From a virus: 38,689 nucleotides of DNA. The position numbers and the translations under genes were made by a program. The notes under the pieces were generated by a model, which was not told where the DNA came from, searched no databases, and saw only the letters and a list, made by a program, of their open reading frames with translations. Below, piece after piece: positions 31,735 through 38,689 of this stretch (position 1 is the first letter of the stretch; every line of letters starts with the position of its first letter). Location of the stretch: IMG/VR virus record IMGVR_UViG_3300035698_027676, positions 1 through 38,689 of that record; one strand, 5' to 3'.

Positions 31735-33771
31735 TTAGCTACAATTCAGTGGTGGACAACTAGTTCCTGCAAGAATATGCCAAATATTAATACATGGTGC
31801 TGTACAAGAGGCTGATGCATAAACTCGGTCACTAGCCACAAGGCGATTGCCTTGAAGAACAACCACAGGCCAAATACATGGACCCTTTTCATCACTATCT
31901 GGCATTGGACAATCTTTTCCGGCAAGAAGGTAAATATTTCGATCTGCAAGAAATATATGTTGATCTGCAAGGTTAATATATGTCTCGCATGATTTATGTA
32001 GTGTGTGTTGACTTACTACAATAATTTTATTTCTTGGACCCAAACATCCACCTTGACAAAAATCAGACATTTCATCATTTGCCAAACTTGGTCTAGAATA
32101 ATCATCACTTCCAGATTCATTTCCGTGACCAACAATAGTTACATGATGTCCTTCTGTAGAACAAACATAATCACCACCCGCCCTTACAAAAATTTGACCA
32201 CCATTTGGACTTTCTTGCATTCGAATGATATGAGGACCACAACAAGCAGTATATTGAGGGGCAAAAAGTTGAATTGCTTGTTTTTGGGTTTCTTGTTCTT
32301 GTGTATTATAATCTTCCATTCTAAGCATTAAACCATACCCAGATCGCAATTGAACATAAGCATTTTTAGCCGTTGGGCTTATCATGCCGCCTTCTTGACG
32401 CCCCTTGCATTGTTTATTATCCACATCCGCCAAATCAAAAGTGTGATTGCTTGTGCTTTGCATGTGAATTCCGCGTTTTTCCCCTGCTTGGGGTTCCCCC
32501 CCTGGTTCAGTAGGACATGATACGGTGTGGTCATTGAGTTCTATTTTGTTTCCGCTAGCCGATAGTATTTCTATTCGATTAGTTTCATCTCTAACATTTT
32601 TTTCTTTTTCAAAATCATCCATTCTGATCTGGTGACCAGTTGCAGAAACCCATTCAGTGTATCCTTCAAATTTATCCGTACAACCAAAATCAAATGAATT
32701 TAAACCTCGTTCCCAATTGGGCACTCCTTGTGGTTCTTCTACATTGTCATTCATGACAATTGTATGTCCGCTTGGAGAGATTAGTTGGGCTCCACTTTGT
32801 TCTAATTCTATTTTGTTGTTTTGTGGTGTTCCTACGCCTTGGTATGGTTTCTGTTCGCTTACATGTTTGTGGTAGGGATTAGCAAACACGCTTTGGTCGC
32901 CATCGGGAGGACAAGCGGCTTTTTCAAGAGGGTTGCCCTCTTCATCATTACACAAACTCACATCATTTCCTTGCAACCACTGTCCAGAGGGATGAAGGTG
33001 GTCGTCCTTAAAAAGAAGCAAACCCCCGGCAGCACTTTTAAGTTCAATCCTTGTCCATCTATGGTTGCATTTGTAGTTTCCATCTACCATCGTAAGAGAA
33101 TGTTTTTGAGGAGTTTTAAATCCATACATATTTGCATATGTTATTTTGGTTTTTGCTTCAGTGTCTTCTTCGAAATCTTTCATCGAGTCTACGTCAAGAC
33201 CATTGTAATTTTCCGTATTCCAAGGAGGAAATACTTGCGAACCATCATTTGGGCCAACCAAGTAACCTTTTCGATGCCCTTCGTGAGCATCTGCATACTC
33301 TGGAATACCTCGTCCCCATTTATGTTGTCCATCTGGACCCCTGTCTCTATCCCAAGTGGTTCCCAAGTAAAAAGCAGAATATCTATGCCCCCCTTCAAAT
33401 ATTAAACACAACTTAGATCCTGCTGGGGGAACCCATGTTAATCCACAATCATCAAATCCACCCATACTAGAAATTGGATATGCCCATGGCAATTGATCTA
33501 TAGTTACCTGTATAGGATCGCTCATAAGCGGACTGTAATATTTAACTCGTCCTTGTTTGAGAGGATCGTCTGTTGCTATACATATCGCCGTATGCATGCC
33601 TACATAAGTTTTTTCTTGAGCAGGTTGTGTAAATTTTGTTTTAACTTCTGTTTGTACTAATGTTTTATTGACATATCCTAACTCAGAAAATTTTTCTTCC
33701 ATTTTAAAAATGCGATTGTGCAATTCTTCTATGGATTCTGGCATATTCATTGACTTTAAATCTCTTTCCAT
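31735..33771 (-). CDS. gp5/VgrG-like baseplate spike, no lysozyme domain
   Basis: 678 aa. A helical N-terminus, then an OB-fold at about 58-150 (QGRVKYYSPLMSDPIQVTID; GLTWVPPAGSKLCLIFEGG; YLGTTW), the classic gp5/VgrG core. The remainder is beta-rich and shows several copies of the spike motif S-x-[ST]-G-x-x-I-x-[LM]-[ND]-D (LISPSGHTIVMND, VSATGHQIRMDD, LSASGNKIELND), typical of the triple-stranded beta-helix. There is no lysozyme insert. It is unusually rich in cysteine, especially the end (CTAPCINIWHILAGTSCPPL), suggesting metal binding near the tip. Shine-Dalgarno GAGGAA. Confidence 0.82.
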   Translation of the reverse strand: MERDLKSMNMPESIEELHNRIFKMEEKFSELGYVNKTLVQTEVKTKFTQPAQEKTYVGMHTAICIATDDPLKQGRVKYYSPLMSDPIQVTIDQLPWAYPISSMGGFDDCGLTWVPPAGSKLCLIFEGGHRYSAFYLGTTWDRDRGPDGQHKWGRGIPEYADAHEGHRKGYLVGPNDGSQVFPPWNTENYNGLDVDSMKDFEEDTEAKTKITYANMYGFKTPQKHSLTMVDGNYKCNHRWTRIELKSAAGGLLLFKDDHLHPSGQWLQGNDVSLCNDEEGNPLEKAACPPDGDQSVFANPYHKHVSEQKPYQGVGTPQNNKIELEQSGAQLISPSGHTIVMNDNVEEPQGVPNWERGLNSFDFGCTDKFEGYTEWVSATGHQIRMDDFEKEKNVRDETNRIEILSASGNKIELNDHTVSCPTEPGGEPQAGEKRGIHMQSTSNHTFDLADVDNKQCKGRQEGGMISPTAKNAYVQLRSGYGLMLRMEDYNTQEQETQKQAIQLFAPQYTACCGPHIIRMQESPNGGQIFVRAGGDYVCSTEGHHVTIVGHGNESGSDDYSRPSLANDEMSDFCQGGCLGPRNKIIVVSQHTLHKSCETYINLADQHIFLADRNIYLLAGKDCPMPDSDEKGPCIWPVVVLQGNRLVASDRVYASASCTAPCINIWHILAGTSCPPLNCS

Positions 33772-33780
33772 TTTTCCTCG

Positions 33781-35361
33781 TTAAACGTTTGTAGGGACAT
33801 AACCTTCAGAACCATTTCCGCCCAAAGGTTCTCCCGGCATTACATCTAAACCGGGAACATCTAATTTTGCCTTAAGTGTAGTATGATAAGAACCGCCCGA
33901 AATGGCATGATTAACACTCAAAGTATACCAATTTTTATTGCTTAGAACTTCATTACAAGGAGGATCAGCCAACCAATTTGGACAAAATTCCGCAGAAGAA
34001 TTGTTTTTAAGATGAAATGGATTAATGGCAATTATAGAAAACACACGCTTCAATTGTGGAGAACTTACATAACGTTCAAAATCTGGATTCCCAACAATTG
34101 TTAATTCTGCCGTTATTGGTTGTAAAGAACCAAATGGTCTATTAGCTTGTTCATGAGCGGGTAGGGCTTGGTTTTTTTTCTTCGAAGCCTCTTTTGCATA
34201 AATATATATATCCTCGCCCGATAAAGACAGTTCTCCTTGAGTTCCAGGTTGAGTCGTTTTTTTACTTAACTGACCTTTTTCACACTTAACAAAGTCATCT
34301 TCTGTTAATGTATTTTTTCCATCAGAAGCTCCAGCAGTTCCTCCTCCTGAAGACATAGATCCAAATGCCTGTATCCATTGAAAATTAGGTTGAAATTCTA
34401 TAACATTACTACATTTTCCACCATTAATAATAAAAGTTCCTAAATTTATACCGCTAGAATCACATGAAAATGGCAGACATGGTTTCTTTTTCCAATCTGC
34501 CCAAAAAATTAAAGTTCTTAATTTAGTGTTATCCCAAGCACAGAAAATTCCTTTGCCTTTATCAGTTACAAATGGCTCTAACCAAGACCTGGCTACATTT
34601 ACAGGATCTAATGATTGCGCTCGCCATATAGCTTTCGGCCCTCCGATTCCGAAATCTTTCCATTTAATTTCTTTACATGAACCATCTTCATTTTTTTCAC
34701 AAAATTTAATATCAATTTTAGGTTCTTGGTCGAAAAGTTGCCTTATGGCATCCTCAAGAGTCATTTTTGTCTGCTTACCTCCCCACGCTCCATCATTACG
34801 CATCATAAAAGTGGTAACAATTGGATCTGTTACATCTATTCTATATTTAATTTTTCCCTGAGTATAATTTATTTCCAAATTAGCCACATGTGCCCAAACC
34901 CAAAAATCCAACCCTAATGTTCCTTCATACCCGTTACAGTCTGTATACGTCCATCCGAATTTAAACCTAACAGAATATTCTGCATTTGATGCTTTTTTAG
35001 TATTTTTGGTCAAATTATTCACCAATTTGCTTAGTATCCCCCCGGCGATATCAAGAATTTCTATTGTTGCTTTGTGACCATCAGAAAAGCCATATTCAAA
35101 ATTAGTAATACAAGCATCGTGTCCAAAGTTAGGAGCAGATTCATTACCAACAAGAATTTTAAAATCACCACTTTGAAATTCACAAATAACAACTGGAGCA
35201 GCATTGTGGGCATTAATAATTGTGTCTTCTTGTCCTGGAATCTGCAAGGGAGGACACACATAGTTTTTATTGCAACCTACTAAACATACACCCGTCATTC
35301 TTGGTGCTGTGCCGGATGGTCCGGATGGTCCAAGTGGTCCAAGTCCTGATGGTAATGGCAT
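33781..35361 (-). CDS. Baseplate hub protein, gp27/gpD-like
   Basis: 526 aa. The N-terminus has a short collagen-like stretch (GLGPLGPSGPSGTAP). Then beta-rich segments TIINAHNAAPVVICEFQSGD and GHKATIEILDIAGGILSKLV resemble the first hub domain, and DAIRQLFDQEPKIDIKF with AIWRAQSLDPVNVARSWLEP the middle region of gpD/gp27 hubs. The C-terminal ELTIVGNPDFERYVSSPQLK, then WYTLSVNHAISGGSYHTTLK, is typical of hub C-termini. It lies between the LysM-like protein and the spike, the canonical hub position. Hub trimers join tube to spike. Cys-rich, like the spike. Confidence 0.75.
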   Translation of the reverse strand: MPLPSGLGPLGPSGPSGTAPRMTGVCLVGCNKNYVCPPLQIPGQEDTIINAHNAAPVVICEFQSGDFKILVGNESAPNFGHDACITNFEYGFSDGHKATIEILDIAGGILSKLVNNLTKNTKKASNAEYSVRFKFGWTYTDCNGYEGTLGLDFWVWAHVANLEINYTQGKIKYRIDVTDPIVTTFMMRNDGAWGGKQTKMTLEDAIRQLFDQEPKIDIKFCEKNEDGSCKEIKWKDFGIGGPKAIWRAQSLDPVNVARSWLEPFVTDKGKGIFCAWDNTKLRTLIFWADWKKKPCLPFSCDSSGINLGTFIINGGKCSNVIEFQPNFQWIQAFGSMSSGGGTAGASDGKNTLTEDDFVKCEKGQLSKKTTQPGTQGELSLSGEDIYIYAKEASKKKNQALPAHEQANRPFGSLQPITAELTIVGNPDFERYVSSPQLKRVFSIIAINPFHLKNNSSAEFCPNWLADPPCNEVLSNKNWYTLSVNHAISGGSYHTTLKAKLDVPGLDVMPGEPLGGNGSEGYVPTNV

Positions 35362-35369
35362 TTTTTCTC

Positions 35370-35702
35370 CTAAAAAATATTACTAGGCAAACGAATTGTC
35401 AAACCTGCTTTTAAATCAAATATATCTTTTATTCCATTTGCTTCTAAAATCTTCCACCAAAAATCTGGAGTTCCATAACTTTGTTGAGAAACAATGTCAG
35501 GTCGATATTCTGTGCTTGCTGAAATTAGTGTATATTTATCTTTTGGAGTTTCTAAAATATTTTTTTTCTTATATGTGTTAAAAGTTAAATAAACCATGTC
35601 TCCAATCATATAATATAAAGGAACACTATCTGCATAACGACTTGTTCTGGTGACAAAATCGTCTGTTTCTCTATTGGGAATACGCATAATTTTATTTGCC
35701 AT
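35370..35702 (-). CDS. gp53/LysM-like baseplate wedge protein
   Basis: 110 aa. YADSVPLYYMIGDMVYLTFN then DIVSQQSYGTPDFWWKILEA and IFDLKAGLTIRLPSNIF give the gp53 pattern: residues about 70-110 (S-Q-x-x-Y-G-x-P-x-[FL]-W-W-x-I-x-x-x-N) match a LysM-type fold used in phage baseplates to bridge hub and wedges. Shine-Dalgarno GGAG. The next gene upstream stops three bases away, so the two are coexpressed. Confidence 0.78.
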   Translation of the reverse strand: MANKIMRIPNRETDDFVTRTSRYADSVPLYYMIGDMVYLTFNTYKKKNILETPKDKYTLISASTEYRPDIVSQQSYGTPDFWWKILEANGIKDIFDLKAGLTIRLPSNIF

Positions 35703-35704
35703 TT

Positions 35705-36253
35705 TTATACTCCATCATCAAGAATTCGTAACTGTCCAGGTAATTCGGAACTCATGTATACTACATCCCAAGTAGTGTCGATATCAAATTTAAATGGAAT
35801 AAAAGTCACCTTATCGAACGCCACTTCAGTAGGAAATTTAACTGAATATTGTTTAAGCACAACGCAGAGAGGAGAATCTCCCAAAATCTTTCCACATTGT
35901 ATCTGACATACTGGAGGTGGTATAAAAGGTGTTGTAGTATTGCCCAACTTAGGATACACAGCACTCTCTATAGCCCTCAACGCCTTTAAATTATATTCTA
36001 TATCATCTGGATGGCTTACTACTAAATGTATTGCCATTGTAATAGATCGGTTATCTGATGATCCATAAGTTTTCATTGGAGATGACCGACCAATAACAGA
36101 TTCATCATTATATGTGGCACTTTTTTGATCTGATATATCCGGAAGATTGTTAAAAAGTATTCTTCCAAAATTTGGAATCTGCAAAAAGCACTCTTCCATA
36201 GGAATTAAAGGACCACCCGGCATTGTTGCTTTTGATTCGGTAGTGGTGGGCAT
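35705..36253 (-). CDS. Tube-associated / CIS adaptor-like protein
   Basis: 182 aa. RILFNNLPDISDQKSATYND (31-50), GRSSPMKTYGSSDNRSITMA and LCVVLKQYSVKFPTEVAFDK resemble the N-terminal domain of contractile-injection-system tube/LysM adaptor proteins (F-N-P ... G-R-x-x-P-x-x-x-Y ... I-x-[FM]). Lies between the tape measure and the gp53-like gene, as expected for a protein at the tube-hub interface. Strong Shine-Dalgarno AAGGAG. The family match is by eye. Confidence 0.65.
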   Translation of the reverse strand: MPTTTESKATMPGGPLIPMEECFLQIPNFGRILFNNLPDISDQKSATYNDESVIGRSSPMKTYGSSDNRSITMAIHLVVSHPDDIEYNLKALRAIESAVYPKLGNTTTPFIPPPVCQIQCGKILGDSPLCVVLKQYSVKFPTEVAFDKVTFIPFKFDIDTTWDVVYMSSELPGQLRILDDGV

Positions 36254-36274
36254 AATTCTCCTTTTTATTTTAGT

Positions 36275-36325
36275 AAGTGTTATACGGTTTCCGTATTAGC
36301 AAGTGTTATACGGTTCCTGTATTAA
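36275..36325. repeat. 26-bp tandem duplication at the tape-measure 3' end
   Basis: AAGTGTTATACGGTTTCCGT (36275 onward) recurs as AAGTGTTATACGGTTCCTGT (36301 onward), 26 bases apart. One copy contains the last codons and stop of the tape measure gene, the other lies in the short gap after it. The copy at 36275 holds a perfect inverted repeat ATACGG-TTT-CCGTAT. There is no T-run, so it is not a typical terminator. Confidence 0.75.
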
Positions 36326-38689
36326 ACTTCTTATTACCACCCTCACCCGGCTTACCGTATTTCCATTGACCATATTGAGGTGAGTGTCTTGGCTTTGAAT
36401 AAGGATAGGTAGAAGCTGATTGAGCGTCTCCGCCGCCAACAACTCCGCCACTTGGCTTTAAATATCCTGCTAATTCTTGAATCCCTTCAGCAACCGTTGC
36501 CAATAATTCTACTTGTTTATTAGAGGACTCTTCAATTTTAACTAATTCTTCACTTTTTAATTCTGGATTTCCTGCTTCTACACCTGTTCGTTCTCTAAGA
36601 ATTGCTTCATCTATGTCTTGAAGTGATTTAGGTTGAGTATCAAGTTTATTAGCTATCGGACGCATAGCCGCTGGAATAGCATGAGAAACACCAACTTTGT
36701 TGTCAACTTCTATTTTTTCCATAGTTTTTTGTTCTAATTTCTGGGCGTTTATAGAATCAACAATTCTTTTAGCATTGAAATCTCGCCAAACTTTTTCTTC
36801 AGGAATTACATTAGCCCCTTTATTAGTATTTAGTATTTTTTCAGGAATTGGTTTGTTTACCATAACCGTAAACTTTCCTCCTCTGTATGTATTGGGGTCA
36901 TATGGTGCAATCTTTTTCTTTTTATTGGCTGCTTGCAATTTTGGAATTAATGCTTCTTTTTTTTCTTTCCTCATGACTTTATGAACGGATGACCATCTAT
37001 CGTTAATTTCCTGTTCTTTAGCCATGGTGGCGGCGGCATCTTCCGGCAAGTCACCATTTCGCCTTGCTATTGACTTTTTCTTTGCATCCCAATTAGGGTC
37101 AAGCCACCCCCCGAATTTATCTAATATTCCAGGGGCAGGAGTGTTTATATGAGCCCCAAATACTCCTCCTCTTTCAACACCCCATTTTGATTCTTTTGCA
37201 AGTTTTTTAGATTCTTCAACTTCAGTAATCGCATCATTACTAATTTTGCCGATTCCTCCCCTAAATAAATTTTTTAAAAGTCCACCAAACCATCCAGTAC
37301 CTTGTTTTGTAATTTTATTTGCTTCTTGCTCAGCTTTTTTGGCATCTTCACCCATCCAAAGAGATTTTGTCATTCCAACAAACCCAGCCCTCAATTTATT
37401 CCCCCAACCAGAAAACATTTTGCGAATTGGAGAGTTTTTACTCATAATAAGATCTTTCAAACCCAATGGCGCAAAAAGACTAGATATCAAAGTTGAAGTT
37501 AAGAGACTTACAAGTCCTCCACCAGCACCAGCACCAGCACCAGCACCACCAGCACCACCAGCTAGCCCACTTTGGATCTGTCCGAGTCCTGTGCCGAACC
37601 CACTCAATCCAGCACCCATATTTAAAGAAATACCTTGAATTTCAATATTCTTTCCATCATTACCTTTAATTTTAGAAAGTTTATCCATCATTTCGACTAG
37701 TTCATTTATTAAAGTGTTCATTTTTTTCATTTTGCCAAGAGCTGCTTCAATTTCTTCTTCTTCAGGAAAAAATGCCTCAATTGAAGTCATAACGTCTTCG
37801 CCAATAAGTTGTGCAATTCCTTTAAAATATTCACTAAACTCTTCTGTCTGTCCTAAAAGATTTTCAAGTGGTGAATTAGAAAATAATCCTCCTTCCGTTA
37901 ATGGTGCTAATTTCTCTTGTAGAGTAGTTGCAGTTTCGGCTAAATGACTTCCAATTTCGCCAAAAGCTGCGAGTCCTTCACAAATTTCTTCAGCTTCTTC
38001 TGGCGTTGCTACCCCAGACATTTTTTTCCCAACTTTCATTACCGATTCCATAAATTCTACAAGTGCGTTGCTTATCCAATCAATTCCCCATGCTCCAGCA
38101 TACAAAGCAATTGCCACCGGAACAGCCACTAAAGATAAAGCTCCTAAAACCGTTCCCAAAGTTGCTAATTTAATCACAGACCAAGCAATAGAAGCTGTTG
38201 ATGATAAAATTTTTGCTACTGTTTCTGCTGTAGATATTGCCCATGCAGGATCTACAGAAAAGATTGCTCCCATTCCTAAAATGGCATCACACAAAACTAT
38301 AATTGCTGGAGTTAATATACCTAAACTAACAGCTCCAAGTAGCATTAAAGGAACAGTTATTGGGGCTGTAAGAGCCAAGATTCCTAAAACTGTTCCCAAA
38401 GTTGCTAATTTAATCACAGACCAAGCAATAGAAGCTGCTGATGATAAAATTTTTCCAACTGTTTCTGCTGTAGATGCAGCCCATGCAGGATCAACCCCAG
38501 AAGAAAAAATCGCTCCCATTCCTAAAATGGCATCACACAAAACTATAATTGCTGGAGTCAATATGCCCAAAGCTACAGCTCCAAGTAACATTAAAGGAAC
38601 AATTATTGGGGCTGTAAGAGCCAAGATTCCTAAAACTGTTCCCAAAGTTGCTAATTTAATCACAGACCAAGCAATAGAAGCTGCTGATG
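36306..38689 (-). CDS. Tail tape measure protein, C-terminal 793 residues
   Basis: The frame is open to the right edge; an apparent start at 38663 is only an internal GTG. The visible N-terminal part consists of two complete 80-82-residue hydrophobic repeats and part of a third (SVIKLATLGTVLGILALTAP, then GILTPAIIVLCDAILGMGAI), giving many potential membrane-spanning helices. Next come an Ala/Gly-rich and acidic helical region, a Gly/Ala run (GGAGGAGAGAGAGGG), basic linkers and a Gly/Tyr-rich tail. Tape measures set tail length and insert into the host membrane at injection, which fits the repeats. Located upstream of the baseplate genes as expected. Confidence 0.8.
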   Translation of the reverse strand, partial: SAASIAWSVIKLATLGTVLGILALTAPIIVPLMLLGAVALGILTPAIIVLCDAILGMGAIFSSGVDPAWAASTAETVGKILSSAASIAWSVIKLATLGTVLGILALTAPITVPLMLLGAVSLGILTPAIIVLCDAILGMGAIFSVDPAWAISTAETVAKILSSTASIAWSVIKLATLGTVLGALSLVAVPVAIALYAGAWGIDWISNALVEFMESVMKVGKKMSGVATPEEAEEICEGLAAFGEIGSHLAETATTLQEKLAPLTEGGLFSNSPLENLLGQTEEFSEYFKGIAQLIGEDVMTSIEAFFPEEEEIEAALGKMKKMNTLINELVEMMDKLSKIKGNDGKNIEIQGISLNMGAGLSGFGTGLGQIQSGLAGGAGGAGAGAGAGGGLVSLLTSTLISSLFAPLGLKDLIMSKNSPIRKMFSGWGNKLRAGFVGMTKSLWMGEDAKKAEQEANKITKQGTGWFGGLLKNLFRGGIGKISNDAITEVEESKKLAKESKWGVERGGVFGAHINTPAPGILDKFGGWLDPNWDAKKKSIARRNGDLPEDAAATMAKEQEINDRWSSVHKVMRKEKKEALIPKLQAANKKKKIAPYDPNTYRGGKFTVMVNKPIPEKILNTNKGANVIPEEKVWRDFNAKRIVDSINAQKLEQKTMEKIEVDNKVGVSHAIPAAMRPIANKLDTQPKSLQDIDEAILRERTGVEAGNPELKSEELVKIEESSNKQVELLATVAEGIQELAGYLKPSGGVVGGGDAQSASTYPYSKPRHSPQYGQWKYGKPGEGGNKKFNTGTV
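38143..38689 (-). repeat. 240/246-bp tandem repeats in the tape measure gene
   Basis: Units begin at 38143, 38383 and 38629 (CCTAAAACTGTTCCCAAAGT or one-base variants), spaced 240 and 246 bases, with high DNA identity, so duplication is recent. The 6-bp difference adds two residues (SSGVDP versus SVDP region). The array continues beyond the window edge. Confidence 0.92.

Noticed and set aside
38661-38663. Start codon of the tape measure gene at the right edge
   Set aside because: It is an internal GTG of the SVIKLA repeat; the frame remains open to the window end, so the gene is partial.

Overview
This window is a fragment of an AT-rich, large tailed bacteriophage (Caudoviricetes) with a contractile tail. 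The clearest evidence is a baseplate module on the minus strand at 25117-38689. In transcription order it has the tape measure C-terminus, a tube/LysM-adaptor-like protein, a gp53/LysM-like wedge protein, a gp27/gpD-like hub, a gp5/VgrG-like spike, gp25, a gp6/gpJ-like wedge protein and a gpI-like tail protein. This is the order seen in P2-like phages and contractile injection systems. There is no rRNA, tRNA, CRISPR array or insertion sequence. Genes are packed with short gaps or ATGA overlaps, and most have clear Shine-Dalgarno sites. The host is not determinable from the sequence. A GT9-type (heptosyltransferase-like) gene weakly suggests a Gram-negative host.

Layout. (1) 1-6934: mostly plus-strand accessory and replication genes. 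They are the end of a virion-type protein, a membrane-anchored trypsin-like protease, a Cas4/RecB-like nuclease (minus strand), a short DnaG-like primase behind a good sigma70-type promoter, an unknown 152-aa protein and a large unknown protein split by an apparent -1 frameshift. (2) 6935-10236, minus strand: a small conserved-looking protein with an actin-like ATPase, a possible 32-aa peptide, a DUF5659-like protein, and a long acidic Pro-rich protein interrupted by one in-frame TGA. (3) 10257-13977: a free-standing HNH endonuclease with zinc-ribbon repeats, a GT9 glycosyltransferase, a probable highly expressed 211-aa virion protein with its own late-type promoter and terminator, an RG/KG-repeat basic protein, and small genes. 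(4) 13989-21665, minus strand: one tight operon with a coiled-coil protein, three paralogous fibre proteins (shared N-terminal domain plus PKD domains), a DUF115/MAF-like putative glycosyltransferase translationally coupled to the last fibre, and a 97-aa protein. (5) 21717-25120: a nucleoside deoxyribosyltransferase-like enzyme, a GT2-like protein, a fibre-type protein, a SET-domain protein and virion-type proteins. (6) 25117-38689: the baseplate/tail module, with an intact LAGLIDADG intein inside the gpI-like gene.

How it may work together. The right half builds the tail, baseplate and receptor-binding fibres. Two to four sugar-transfer-like proteins sit next to the fibres and could decorate them, or the host surface. 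The primase and nuclease belong to DNA metabolism. The actin-like ATPase suggests intracellular positioning of phage DNA or virions. The most unusual points are the 10-residue IPSTI-type repeat fibre coupled to a MAF-like transferase, the intein in a structural tail gene, the actin-like gene pair, the in-frame TGA at 7349-7351, and the T-run frame break at 5060-5064.
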